A DNA stretch of 64,000 nt, from the NCBI RefSeq assembly GCF_029689945.1, contig NZ_CP121451.1, positions 1,364,001 to 1,428,000 on the forward strand, in the 5' to 3' direction. The stretch comes from Paenibacillus amylolyticus (GTDB lineage: Bacteria; Bacillota; Bacilli; Paenibacillales; Paenibacillaceae). Position 1 is the first letter of the stretch; each line of letters opens with the position of its first letter. The notes under the pieces are model-generated. The model ran no database searches and was not told the DNA's origin. It was given only the letters and a program-made list of their open reading frames with translations. This document shows positions 46,452-56,380 of the stretch, one piece after another. The position numbers and the translations under genes are program-made.

Positions 46452-46918
46452 CTACCCTTGCTGTAACAAAAATGAACGGATACCTGTGGTAACCAGATCA
46501 TGGTCTTCTTCATCAGGCAGACCCGATACCGTTATGGTGCCGACTTGTCCCTCATTTGCCAGAATCAGCGGGAAGGCCCCACCAGCCAGGACATAATCAG
46601 AAGCAGGCAGGTTGAAGTTGTGCTCAAGTGTCTGATTCTCGCTTCTCAGCCGCAGGGCTGTATGCCAAGAGCTGGAGCCGAAGTGATTCACCACATTGTT
46701 CTTGCGTCGAATCCAGTCTTCGTTGTCGGGATGAGTGCCTTCCATGGCATGCAAAAGAGGCGATGTCCCTTCAACGTGATATCGATGGTTACGGCTTGGG
46801 AACGACGCTTCGCTTCTTCAACCAGATGCAGACCGAGGTTAAGTGCTGTTTGAGAATCAAACGTGCCGAATACCAAGTCCTTTTCTTCCTGCTGCATTTC
46901 CTTTAATCTTTCGGTCAT
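46452..46918 (-). CDS. UPF0303 / haem-degrading-domain protein, one frameshift
   Basis: The two pieces EEKDLVFGTFDSQTALNLGLHLVEEAKRR and HAMEGTHPDNEDWIRRKNNVVNHFGSSSWHTAL join if one more T (A on the plus strand, run 46753-46756) is added, giving KGHRLFLHAMEG and 155 aa. The C-terminal ALRLRSENQTLEHNFNLPASDYVLAGGAFPL is typical. Relatives include HbpS-like haem-binding proteins, but the function of UPF0303 is not settled. The start (ATG 46918 or TTG 46930) lacks a clear ribosome site. Confidence 0.75.
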
Positions 46919-47160
46919 GGTCAGGTTCAAATTACAGGCAGCCCCTTTACATATATGTGATTGCTATCTACATTCGACATGACTGGGTATAGTACCTTCC
47001 CCATGCGGAATGGACGATGTTAGTGGATGTAACAGGCATGGTGGATGACGGCTCATTTGGAGACCGTATATCGGCTGTGTTAAAGTGGAAGGAACCTAAT
47101 ATACTCAAAACTCTTAAAGTTAAAATAAGTTATCGCTAAGTGGGCAGGAGGAGAAGCACG

Positions 47161-47652
47161 ATGCTGTTTTATTTTGTAGCACTGCTGGTGACTTTGATTG
47201 ATCAGGGAACCAAGATCGCAGTGAGAATGTATATGGAAGTTGGCGACGTCATGAGACTGGGTGACTCAGGCATGCAGTTACAGCATTATGAGAATAGTGG
47301 AATGGCGGGCAGCATGTTTCAGGGAAATGCGCGTCTGTTCGGTGTGATTGCCATTGTGTTCATAGCGGGCATGCTGTACTACCGGAGTAAAGGGGAGATT
47401 CGCGGATTCTGGATGCAAGCCGGCGCAGGTTTTATGGTCGGCGGGGCTTTAGGAAATGCGATCGATCGTTTTATCTATGCGCGGGTAACGGATTTTCTCG
47501 TGTTTCCGTCCGGACGTGGTATCCTGAATCTCGCTGATGTCGCAATTAACATCGGTGTGATCATGATCATCATCGGCATGTTGATTCGGGCATACAAGAG
47601 TTATCGGGCCAAGCGTTTACGCAATGCTTTGCCCAAAGTTGAACGTTCGTGA
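47161..47652 (+). CDS. Signal peptidase II (LspA) homologue, 163 aa
   Basis: Four membrane spans and the LspA signatures are present: DQGTK, YENSGMAGSMF, GGALGNAIDR with the first catalytic Asp, and LNLADVAINIG with the second. LspA cuts prolipoproteins before the lipidated Cys. This one lacks the usual Asn-Phe of FNxAD and is away from rluD/pyr genes, so it may be a second copy. AGGAGGAG lies seven bases before ATG 47161. Confidence 0.83.
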   Translation: MLFYFVALLVTLIDQGTKIAVRMYMEVGDVMRLGDSGMQLQHYENSGMAGSMFQGNARLFGVIAIVFIAGMLYYRSKGEIRGFWMQAGAGFMVGGALGNAIDRFIYARVTDFLVFPSGRGILNLADVAINIGVIMIIIGMLIRAYKSYRAKRLRNALPKVERS

Positions 47653-47700
47653 CACACGGATCAAAGCGTTATAGTGGTTGAATATACGTCTAATCTTGGA

Positions 47701-47731
47701 GGGGCACTGGATATCATCCAGTGTCCTTTTT
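47701..47731 (+). terminator. Rho-independent terminator
   Basis: GCACTGGAT and ATCCAGTGT pair around ATC, followed by CCTTTTT, after the lspA-like gene. Confidence 0.85.
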
Positions 47732-47894
47732 GATATGCCATTTTCAGTCCATGGGAAGAACTGTCTTGATTCAATTTTACCGAAACCGTTTTAGAAATAA
47801 TAAAGACCTGTATAGTCAACGCTCATGGTATGAGTGTATGGAAGGATTAACCAATTGGTTATTTCACCTTTTGAGCGGGTAAATCTTTACGTAT

Positions 47895-48112
47895 ATAAAG
47901 TCAAACTAAGATATACACGAACACGGAGAGTGCAGAACCGATCTGAAGAAGCGAAGCTAAAAGCTTTCTGAAAGAAAGCTGCTTCGAAAGCATACGCTAA
48001 AACCGGATTTTCCCTTTGAGGAAGGGAATCAAAAAAATCTGGGGATAACAACGATCGGAAGATGTTACTGCAATCGGAGTGACAGCGTGTAAATCACATT
48101 AGTTCAATTTAT
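47895..48112 (-). repeat. Fold-back element, family 1, copy 6 (inverted)
   Basis: The ends ATAAAGTCAAACTAA (47895) and TTAGTTCAATTTAT (48099) are inverted repeats. Inside are a large hairpin (GAAGCGAAGC... GCTTCG, AGCTTTCTGAAAGAAAGCT), CCGGATTTTCCC and AAAAAAATCTGGGGATAACA. It ends 20 bases before the start of the binding-protein gene, whose ribosome site lies just outside. Confidence 0.75.
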
Positions 48113-48132
48113 TAAGCTGAGGGAGGTACAAC

Positions 48133-49371
48133 ATGAGAACAACGCTTACCAGGGCTCTCGGGACCATGCTGCTATGTGGAATGATGGCTGTACTTCTATC
48201 TTCGTGTACCAGTGGGGATAGTGCGAATGGCAAAGTGCAGATTGAATTTTTCCAGAACAAGCCGGAAGCCAAAACAACCTTTGATGAATTAATTAAAACG
48301 TTCAACGCGGAGCATGACGATATTCAGGTGACACAGGTGAATCCGCCTGATGCGGAGACGGTATTGAAGACACGTGTCGTCAAAAATGATATCCCGGATA
48401 TTATGGCCATGGGTGCAACGGATACGTATTCCATCCTGGCCCAGAGTGATATTTTTACCAATCTGACGGACAGTTCACTGCTCAAGACGATTGATCCGAA
48501 CTACATACAAATGCTCAAGGATCTTACTGGTATGGACGAAGTAACAGGTATTCCTTACGCAACCAATGCAAACGGCATCATGTACAACAAAACGCTGTTT
48601 AAGGAAATGGGATTGGACGTACCCAAGACGTGGGATGAACTCCTGGCGACCGCCCAAAAGATCAAGGATGCGGGTGAGATTCCATTTTACTTCACATATA
48701 AGGATGACTGGCAGACGAGCCTGCCCTTCAATGCACTCGGCTCCAATCTGGTCGGCATTGATTTCTACCAGGAGCGTCGGGACAACAAGGTGACGTTTAA
48801 GGAGTCGTACCGCGAGGTAGCCGAGAAGCAGCTGGAACTCATGAAGTACGGCCACGGTGATAACTTTGGTAAGGCCTATTCGGATGGTAACCGTGCCTTT
48901 GCTAACGGTGAAGCCTTCATGTACATCCAGGGAACCTGGGCCATCTCGGAGATTCGCAAAGCGAACCCGAATGTGGACATCGGTTTCTTCCCATTCCCCA
49001 CGGGCAACGATGCAAGCAAGATTAAGCTGGTGAACGGGATCGACTCCCTGTTTACCATTGCTGCGGACACGCCTAATCGCGAGCAGGCAGAGACGTTTAT
49101 TGCGTTTCTGTTGGAACCTGAGAATATCGGAAGATACATTGACGAACAGACGCTGTTCTCTGCGGTAGAAGACGTGAAGCAGGATGATCCTGCCGTACAG
49201 GAATTGATGCCATATATCGAGCAGGGGAAGGTTATTGACTTTGCCGATCACTATATTCCGGCTGCCGTGCAGCTGAATTCCATCGTACAGTCCTTTTTGC
49301 AGAACCAAAACATCGACAACTATCTAGATACACTCGACAAAGAATGGGACAAGGTTGCCAATCGGCGCTAA
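48133..49371 (+). CDS. CUT1 sugar ABC transporter substrate-binding lipoprotein, second system, 412 aa
   Basis: The lipoprotein signal ends VLLSSCTSG. The mature protein is a family 1 binding protein (IEFFQNKPEAKTTFDELIKTFNAEH, TGIPYATNANGIMYNKTLFKEMGL, GEAFMYIQGTWAISEIRK). GGGAGG precedes ATG 48133. Two permease genes follow without frameshifts. No enzyme gene accompanies the system, so the sugar is unknown. Confidence 0.88.
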   Translation: MRTTLTRALGTMLLCGMMAVLLSSCTSGDSANGKVQIEFFQNKPEAKTTFDELIKTFNAEHDDIQVTQVNPPDAETVLKTRVVKNDIPDIMAMGATDTYSILAQSDIFTNLTDSSLLKTIDPNYIQMLKDLTGMDEVTGIPYATNANGIMYNKTLFKEMGLDVPKTWDELLATAQKIKDAGEIPFYFTYKDDWQTSLPFNALGSNLVGIDFYQERRDNKVTFKESYREVAEKQLELMKYGHGDNFGKAYSDGNRAFANGEAFMYIQGTWAISEIRKANPNVDIGFFPFPTGNDASKIKLVNGIDSLFTIAADTPNREQAETFIAFLLEPENIGRYIDEQTLFSAVEDVKQDDPAVQELMPYIEQGKVIDFADHYIPAAVQLNSIVQSFLQNQNIDNYLDTLDKEWDKVANRR

Positions 49372-49395
49372 GCCTTGTCTGAAGGAGGATGGAAT

Positions 49396-50262
49396 ATGAA
49401 CAAGCGTATCGCACCCTATTACTGGATGACGGTTCCGGCGGTAGTATTGTTCTTCGTATTTATGACACTGCCGGCCCTCCAGGGCATCTATTATTCATTT
49501 ACGAATTATAACGGATTCGGGAAAGAGTATGATTTTGTTGGCTTCAAAAACTATTTCAACTTGTTCCAGGATGACAATGTAGGCAATGCCTACTGGTTTA
49601 CGTTCAAATTCGCGATTGTTGTGACGATCCTGACGAATATTCTGAGCCTGCTCATTGCACTCGGGCTGAATGCCAAGATCAAGTTCCGTAACTTTTTCCG
49701 CGGCATCTACTTCCTGCCCAATATCCTGAGTGTGCTGATCGTAGGTTACATATTTAACTACCTGTTCTCCAACGTATTCCCGATCTGGGGACAAAATTTG
49801 GGCATCAACGCACTATCTACAAACATACTTGGTAGCGAGAGTCTGGCCTGGATCGGTATCGTCATTGTTGCCGTCTGGCAATCCGTGGCTCTGAATACGA
49901 TTCTGTATTTGGCTGGTCTGCAAACGATACCAACGACACTATACGAGGCATCCAACCTCGACGGTGCAGGCAAATGGCGTGAATTCTGGAGTATTACATT
50001 CCCGCTCATTGCCCCGTTCTTCACCATCAATATGGTGCTGGCGATGAAAAACTCGCTGATGGTCTTCGACCAAATCGTAGCCTTGACCAACGGTGGTCCC
50101 GGACGGGCGACGCAGTCCATCTCCCATCTGATCTACACCGGAGGATTTGAAGGCGGCGAATATGCATATCAATCTGCGAACTCGGTTATTTACTTCATCG
50201 TTATTGCGGTGATTTCAATTCTGCAAATCCGGTTCCTGCAAAGAAGGGAGATGGATCTGTAA
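49396..50262 (+). CDS. CUT1 sugar ABC transporter permease 1, second system, 288 aa
   Basis: Six membrane spans and the EAA loop (YEASNLDGAGKWREFWSITFPLI) are visible. AAGGAGG lies ten bases before ATG 49396. The stop overlaps the next start (TAATG), so the two permeases are translated together. Confidence 0.9.
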   Translation: MNKRIAPYYWMTVPAVVLFFVFMTLPALQGIYYSFTNYNGFGKEYDFVGFKNYFNLFQDDNVGNAYWFTFKFAIVVTILTNILSLLIALGLNAKIKFRNFFRGIYFLPNILSVLIVGYIFNYLFSNVFPIWGQNLGINALSTNILGSESLAWIGIVIVAVWQSVALNTILYLAGLQTIPTTLYEASNLDGAGKWREFWSITFPLIAPFFTINMVLAMKNSLMVFDQIVALTNGGPGRATQSISHLIYTGGFEGGEYAYQSANSVIYFIVIAVISILQIRFLQRREMDL

Positions 50263-51089
50263 TGAGAAGCCGTACACGAATCAATTGGCTCGTTATGCTG
50301 CTCGTTGTACTGGGTACCCTGTTTATCCTGTTTCCATTGTATATGACCGTTACGATTGCTTTGAAAAACCCGGAGCAGATGGCCCAATCGGTCTTTGCCA
50401 TTCCGACAACGCTTCACTGGGAGAATTTCGCGAGAGCCATCGACATGACGAACTTCTTCCAATCGTTCCGTAACAGTGCGATTGTGACCGCATCCACCGT
50501 GCTTTTGACATTGCTCAGTAACTCGATGGTGGCCTATGCCATTGCGCGGAATATGGAGAAACGCAAGTTTTTCAAAGGGCTCTATTATTACTTCGTCAGC
50601 GCCATGTTTATTCCGTTCCCCATTATTATGCTGCCGATTGTGAAGCTGACCGCATCGCTGGAGATGACAAACCTGGTAGGTCTGATCCTGTTGCACACGG
50701 TCTATGGTCTGGCATTCAACGTATTTGTGTACGTGGGATATATCCGGTCCATTCCGGTAGCGCTGGAGGAAGCGGCTTTTGTGGATGGAGCGACAACCTG
50801 GGGTACGTTCTGGAAAATCATTTTCCCGCTCATGGCCCCAATCAGTGCCACGGTTGGTATTCTGACCTGTCTGTCGACATACAACGACTTCTTACTGCCA
50901 CTCATCATAATCAGTGATCCGGGACAGTACACGTTGCCGCTGGTACAGTATGTTTTCCAAGGACAGTTCAATACCGAGTTTAACCTGGCATTCGCATCCT
51001 ACCTGCTCGCGTTGCTGCCGATGATTATCATCTACCTGTTCGCACAGAAGTGGATTATCAACGGGGTTACGCAAGGGTCCGTGAAATAA
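50262..51089 (+). CDS. CUT1 sugar ABC transporter permease 2, second system, 275 aa
   Basis: Six spans, the EAA loop (EEAAFVDGATTWGTFWKIIFPLM) and the typical C-terminus INGVTQGSVK are present. It completes the membrane part; the ATPase must be supplied from elsewhere. Confidence 0.9.
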   Translation: MRSRTRINWLVMLLVVLGTLFILFPLYMTVTIALKNPEQMAQSVFAIPTTLHWENFARAIDMTNFFQSFRNSAIVTASTVLLTLLSNSMVAYAIARNMEKRKFFKGLYYYFVSAMFIPFPIIMLPIVKLTASLEMTNLVGLILLHTVYGLAFNVFVYVGYIRSIPVALEEAAFVDGATTWGTFWKIIFPLMAPISATVGILTCLSTYNDFLLPLIIISDPGQYTLPLVQYVFQGQFNTEFNLAFASYLLALLPMIIIYLFAQKWIINGVTQGSVK

Positions 51090-51157
51090 TTGGAGATATG
51101 ATTGAAGGATAGAATAGATGTGATTAAAGAAAAGAATAGGTGTGAAGGAATATGAAC

Positions 51158-51195
51158 AAAGAGAGGTGGACTGTAAACGTTCCCTCTCTTTTTTT
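51158..51195 (+). terminator. Rho-independent terminator of the second transporter operon
   Basis: AAAGAGAGG and CCCTCTCTTT form the stem, followed by TTTTT. The interval 51196-51423 before the kinase gene holds AAGCGCTTTAAC near 51330, a weak cre-like word, and nothing else. Confidence 0.8.
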
Positions 51196-51423
51196 GGATC
51201 CTTGTCATTTGATGTTTGGGAACACTGGGAGGATTGATTAACCTGTCAATCTATGCTATTTTTTATTCGTTAGTTTAATCGGTAAACAAAGACTGAAAGA
51301 GAAGAAGATTAAGATTTATTTTTGCAAGCGCTTTAACAAGAAGAACTGAATACGTAAATAAATCCGGCATCGTTTGTACCCAGTCCTCAAGAGCACGGGC
51401 GTAAGGGTGGTGGATTATTTTAC

Positions 51424-53212
51424 ATGCAAAATGAGAGGAGAATGGGGAAGTTGCACGGAAAAAGAGACATTTTAACTCACTCCGCAATCAGATCTTCATT
51501 GGTTTCGTTATGGTGATGCTCGTTGTTCTGCTGCTCGCAGGCATATCGGCTTATGATCGGGTAGCCGCTTTGCTGAAAAGCAATGCGGAGAAACATATTC
51601 ATCAAACCGCCGTCCAAGCCAGTGGCAGATTGGATGCACTCATTGCCCAAGTGAATTCGCTGACCGCCCAGGTCGCGGATGATTCATATGTGCAGCGTCT
51701 GCTTAGTGATGAAAAGCATGGCAACCCGGCAACCTTTAATCAGCGTCAGGCCCTCTTGCAGATTGCGGGCAGTTATCAGTCTTTTATCAATGGTGCGCAG
51801 AGTATGGAGATTTACACAACCGGTTACCATCGCATCTTCCCCATGGATGACCGATCCCTTGATCTTAGAGTGGAACGCAGCTGGATAACCAAGGCGGATG
51901 AAGGAAAAGGCAGACTGGTGTGGGCAGGTGATGATCCTGAAGACCCGGGAGTGCTTCTGGCTATTCGACGCATCAACCTGCTGGAACATTCCTTTGAGCA
52001 TGGAGGCTATATTGTGGTGCGGATGCAACGCAGTTTCTTTCAACTCAATGATTCAAATGGGGCAGATGGTTCGCAGGACTCCATCATGCTCTTGGATGGG
52101 GCGGGAGAAGTGGTGACTTCCGATCTGGAGATTAACCTTGATCCAAAAGCCATATTGGACAGTGGATCAGTCGTCCAGAACGGGGAGGAATCCTATATCG
52201 TCGTTCGGCAAAAATCGGAGTTAACGGGATGGACACTTGCTGTCCTGACCCCGCTGGGGAGACAACGGAAGGTGTATCCATTCTAAGGACGGCGCTGCTC
52301 GTCTCGGGAATGATTGGTGTTGTTCTGTTCCTTATTATGTCCTTCTTCCTGTCCACGATGATCACGCGTCCGCTCATACGCCTGATGCGGGCGATGCGCA
52401 GTGCACAGCCAGGAGCAATGAGGCCTAATCTAATGGTCAGCTCCACGATGGAGATCAATGAACTCAACAACGTGTATAACCAGATGGTCTACAGGCAGAA
52501 CGAATTGACCCGTGTGGTTCATGAGAAGGAAGTCATGCAGTCCCGGGCTGAGCTGAAAGCGTTGCAGTCTCAGATTAATCCCCATTTTCTATTCAACACA
52601 CTGGAGGCGTTCTATTGGTCTCTTGAGGAAAAGGGAGACGAGGAGATGGCACGTATGGTTGTGGCGATGTCCCGATTATTTCGCTACACGATCTCCAGTT
52701 CGCAGCAGGATGAATGGGTTACGATTGCCGACGAGCTGGAACACGCAGAGCGTTATCTTCGAATTATGCAGATGCGGTTGGGAGATCGCATGCAATGGGA
52801 GATTCAGCTGAGCGATACGGTTCGTAAGGTCCCCATTCCGAAACTGCTTATACAGCCCTTGGTGGAAAATGCGATTCTCCATGGCATTGAAAGTAAACTG
52901 GGACCGGGAAAGATAAGCATCCATGTGAATGCTTCGACCGAGAAGAATCTGGTTCGTATTGAGGTTCGGGATGATGGTCCCGGTATGGATGAATTACGGC
53001 TTCAATCGGTCATTCATGCTTTACATGGTGGTCCCGCTGTATCCAACAAAGGGTCAGGCGTAGGTCTGATCAACGTACATCGACGGCTGAAGCTCTACTT
53101 TGGCAGCCAACTTGGCGAACGGTGCAAGCTCTCCTTAACAAGTAAGGTTGGGGAAGGGACCGTCATTTGCTTTGAGATTCCCATGGGAACGGAGGGTGCA
53201 TATGATTCATGA
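51424..53212 (+). CDS. YesM/LytS-type sensor histidine kinase, two frameshifts
   Basis: Two spans flank an extracellular sensor of about 250 residues; HAMP follows, then the H-box QINPHFLFNTLEAFYWSL with the phospho-His and the ATPase (LIQPLVENAILHGIE, DDGPGM, GSGVGLINVHRRL). Two breaks need repair: one A in the A-run 51459-51463, giving MQNERRMGKLHGKKRHFNS as the N-terminus, and one C in the CCCC run 52249-52252, restoring TPAGETTEGVSILRT. The repaired gene is 596 aa, usual for the family. It pairs with the AraC-type regulator that overlaps it, and likely controls the transporter downstream. Confidence 0.82.
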
Positions 53213-53996
53213 CAAAACAATTCTTATTGTTGATGATGAGCCACGTACAAGAGAGGGGATTCGCAAGACACTGGAGGGTTGGTCGGCAGGACGAAATCAC
53301 ATCCAGACTGCGGAAAGTGGTGCACAGGCCGTGGAGTGGCTCAGAAAACAGCCAGCAGATCTGTTGATCACGGACATTCGCATGCCGGAAATCTCCGGGT
53401 TGTCTCTGATTGAAGCCATTCAGCATTTTTCGAACAAACCAGTTGTTCTGATTATGTCAGGACATGCCGATTTTCAGTACGCCCAACAGGCCATCAAGCT
53501 GGGAGTCGTGGAGTATATGTTGAAACCGATTGATAAGGAACAACTGTTGCAGACCGTTGAGAAAGCCTTGAAGTTCAGCGAACAACAGCGGCGTATTCAA
53601 ACGATGCAGGAACTGGTGGACCCCAAGTTGCTGGATGTTAAGGAGCGCGGGGAGCAGAGGCTCAATAGCCAGATCAGTGAAGCTTTGGCCTATGTGGATA
53701 CGCATCTGGGTGAACATGTGACCATGCGTGAAATCGCTGATTTACTCCATCTGAACTCCAGTTATTTCAGTGTGTTGTTCAAGGAACAGATCGGCATCAA
53801 TTTTAGTGAATACCTTACCCGCAAACGCATTCAGCGCGCGAAGGAGCTGCTTGTGCAAACGACGATGCCCATCTCGGAAATTGCGGAACAGGTGGGTTAT
53901 CAGACGGATAAGTATTTTATCACGGTATTTAAAAGTCTGGAGGGGCTTAGCCCAAGCAAATATCGTCATTCCTTAACTGTACTCGGCAACGAATAA
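53202..53996 (+). CDS. YesN-type response regulator with AraC DNA-binding domain, 264 aa
   Basis: The receiver domain has the acidic pair D11/D12 and the phospho-acceptor D58 in LLITDIRMPEISG, with Lys in MLKPID. The C-terminal 100 residues are two AraC-type helix-turn-helix motifs (MREIADLLHLNSSYFSVLFKEQIG and ISEIAEQVGYQTDKYFITVFKSLEGLSPSKYR). GGAGGG lies five bases before ATG 53202, inside the end of the kinase gene. It probably activates the transporter operon that begins at 54112. Confidence 0.9.
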   Translation: MIHDKTILIVDDEPRTREGIRKTLEGWSAGRNHIQTAESGAQAVEWLRKQPADLLITDIRMPEISGLSLIEAIQHFSNKPVVLIMSGHADFQYAQQAIKLGVVEYMLKPIDKEQLLQTVEKALKFSEQQRRIQTMQELVDPKLLDVKERGEQRLNSQISEALAYVDTHLGEHVTMREIADLLHLNSSYFSVLFKEQIGINFSEYLTRKRIQRAKELLVQTTMPISEIAEQVGYQTDKYFITVFKSLEGLSPSKYRHSLTVLGNE

Positions 53997-54033
53997 CCTC
54001 AAAATAGTGGAGTTTTACCAAATAATCCTAGTC

Positions 54034-54062
54034 TTATGGGGATGTAATGCTCGTGCTACAAT
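54034..54062 (+). promoter_or_regulatory. Candidate activator-dependent promoter of the third transporter
   Basis: An extended -10 (TGCTACAAT, TACAAT at 54057-54062) has only a weak -35 (TTATGG) 17 bases upstream, as expected for a promoter that needs an activator such as the YesN-type regulator next door. GGTTAAAGCGGTTACATTAACC lies just downstream. Confidence 0.4.
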
Positions 54063-54111
54063 TTGGTTAAAGCGGTTACATTAACCGAAAAAAACCAAGG
54101 GGGTTGGGATA

Positions 54112-55430
54112 ATGAGCAAAAAGACGATGGCCATGCTTCTGTCATGGACGCTGGTTTTCGCCGTAATTTTATCCGGATGTAACAGTTCAGGTTCGGATCA
54201 GGAGAGTGAAACGGGCAGCAACGGCGCGGACGGGAAAGTAACCCTCAAGTTCATGCACCTCTGGCCAGCGGGCAGTTCCGCACAACAAAACAAACTGGTC
54301 AACGATATCATCAAGCAGTATCAGACGGATCATCCGAATGTGACCATCAAGCAGGAAGTGCTGGAGAACGAACAGTACAAGAATAAGCTGAAAATTCTGT
54401 CTGCATCCAATGAGCTACCCGACGTGGGTGTAACTTGGGCTGCCGGATTTTTGGAGCCTTATGTGAAGGGTAATTTGTTTGCACCGCTCGATGATCTGCT
54501 CAGCGACTCGCTGGGTGAGAAATTTATCGCTGGAACAACCGAAGCTTATGCGATAGATGGCAAAACATATGCGCTGCCCATTGAGTTGAATATCTCCCCA
54601 TTTATTATAACAAAGCCATTTTTGCGAAATATAACTTGCAGCCGCCAGCAACGTACGATGAATTCCTGAGTGTGCTGAAGACACTGACAGATAACGGTGA
54701 AGTCCCCATCGCACTGGGCAATAAAGACCGCTGGACCGGATCGCTCTGGTATATGTATCTGGCGAATCGGTTAGGTGGAGATGCACTGGAAAAGGCCATC
54801 AATGGCTCTGGCAACTTCGATGATCCTGCGCTGACTCAAGCTGCTGCCGAGGTGCAGAAGCTGGTGGATATGAATGCCTTTAACAAAGGCTTCAACGGGT
54901 TGTCCAACGATGAGGGCAAATCCGAATTCATGAACGAAAAAGCTGCCATGTACCTGATGGGCACGTGGGAGTTGCCGAACTTCACGACCAACCCGGATAT
55001 CCCGCAGGAATTCAAGGACAAGATTGGATTTTTCAAATTCCCAACGATGGAAGGCGGCAAGAGCGACATTAACAGCTGGGTCGGTGGTCCAGGCGTAGGA
55101 CTGTTCGTGGCCCAGAACTCCAAAGTGAAGGAAGAAGCGCAGAAGTTCGTGCAATACTTTGTGGAAAAATGGGGAGAGAGCTCGGTGACTGAAGCAGGCG
55201 TCATTCCAGCTACCAAAGTGGATACGGCTACAGTACAGCTGCCACAGCTCTACATTGACCTGTTGAATGAATTGAATCAGGCCAGCAGTCTCACACTCTT
55301 TGCAGACGTACAGATGAAACCGGCAGCCGCTCAGGCTCATCTGGACATGATTCAGGCGTTGTTTGGCAAAGCGGTGACCCCGGAGGACTTTGTGAAGAAT
55401 CATCAGGCTGCCATTGATAAAGGCAATTGA
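54112..55430 (+). CDS. CUT1 sugar ABC transporter substrate-binding lipoprotein, third system, one frameshift
   Basis: The lipoprotein signal ends AVILSGCNSSG. The mature part (VTLKFMHLWPAGSSAQQNKLVNDIIKQ, then MYLMGTWELPNF) is a family 1 binding protein. One more T in the TTT run at 54601-54603 restores ISPFYYNKAIFAKYNLQPPATYDEF and gives 439 aa. The sugar is unknown; expression is probably controlled by the YesM/YesN pair just upstream. Confidence 0.85.
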
Positions 55431-55468
55431 CGTACACACGCTTGAACGCTTGAAGGGAGGATAATGTG

Positions 55469-56350
55469 ATGGACAAAGTCATGTCCAACCGTCTCGTTGC
55501 TGCGATGTACGTGCTTCCTGCACTGCTTCTGCTGCTGATCTTGGTTTATATCCCGATTGTGCTTACCGGGTATTATGGTTTGATGCAATGGGACGGGATC
55601 GGTGCAATGACCTTTATTGGATTGGATAATTACGCCAGACTGCTTCAGGACGGAACATTCTGGCAGAGTGCTGGTCATACTTTTTTGCTTGCTTTGTTCT
55701 CCGCGCTGAGTCTGATCGGTTATCTGATGATTGCTTTGGTACTGTCAGGCAAGATCAAGGGCGCCAATCTGTTCCGCAAAATATATTTGATCCCGATGCT
55801 GCTGTCTTCCGTCGCGATCGCCCAGTTATGGCTGAAGATCTATCATCCCAGCAATGGTGTGCTGAACACCTTTCTGGAAGCGATCGGCTTCAGCAATCCG
55901 CCAGCCTGGCTGGCGGAGCCATCTCTGGTGCTGTATGCACTGTTCGTACCGATTTTGTGGCAGTACGCAGGCTTCTATATTCTGATCTATTATGCGGCGC
56001 TCAAAAATATTCCGGAATCCCTGGTGGAAGCAGCCCGGATTGACGGGGCCAGCCCTTGGCAGATCGCCTTTCGAATCAAGCTGCCGCTGATTACAGAAGT
56101 CATTAAGGTGACCGTGGTGCTGGCTGTGGTGGGCTCGCTCAAGTATTTCGATCTTATCTACGTGATGACCGATGGCGGACCGAATGGCTCCAGCGAAGTG
56201 ATGGCCTCCTATATGTATCGTCAGGCGTTCCGTAGCTTCGACTTTGGTTACGGCAGTGCTGTAGGGTTCTTCCTGCTCTTGATCTGTCTGCTCGTTACCT
56301 GGCTGCTTCGTAAAGCGACAGCATCCAAAGATACGATCCAGTATTCCTGA
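55469..56350 (+). CDS. CUT1 sugar ABC transporter permease 1, third system, 293 aa
   Basis: Six spans and the EAA loop (VEAARIDGASPWQIAFRIKLPLI) are present. AAGGGAGG lies eight bases before ATG 55469. It follows the binding-protein gene by 38 bases. Confidence 0.9.
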   Translation: MDKVMSNRLVAAMYVLPALLLLLILVYIPIVLTGYYGLMQWDGIGAMTFIGLDNYARLLQDGTFWQSAGHTFLLALFSALSLIGYLMIALVLSGKIKGANLFRKIYLIPMLLSSVAIAQLWLKIYHPSNGVLNTFLEAIGFSNPPAWLAEPSLVLYALFVPILWQYAGFYILIYYAALKNIPESLVEAARIDGASPWQIAFRIKLPLITEVIKVTVVLAVVGSLKYFDLIYVMTDGGPNGSSEVMASYMYRQAFRSFDFGYGSAVGFFLLLICLLVTWLLRKATASKDTIQYS

Positions 56351-56380
56351 CGCATGTCATATGAAAGGAGGTCCATCCCG

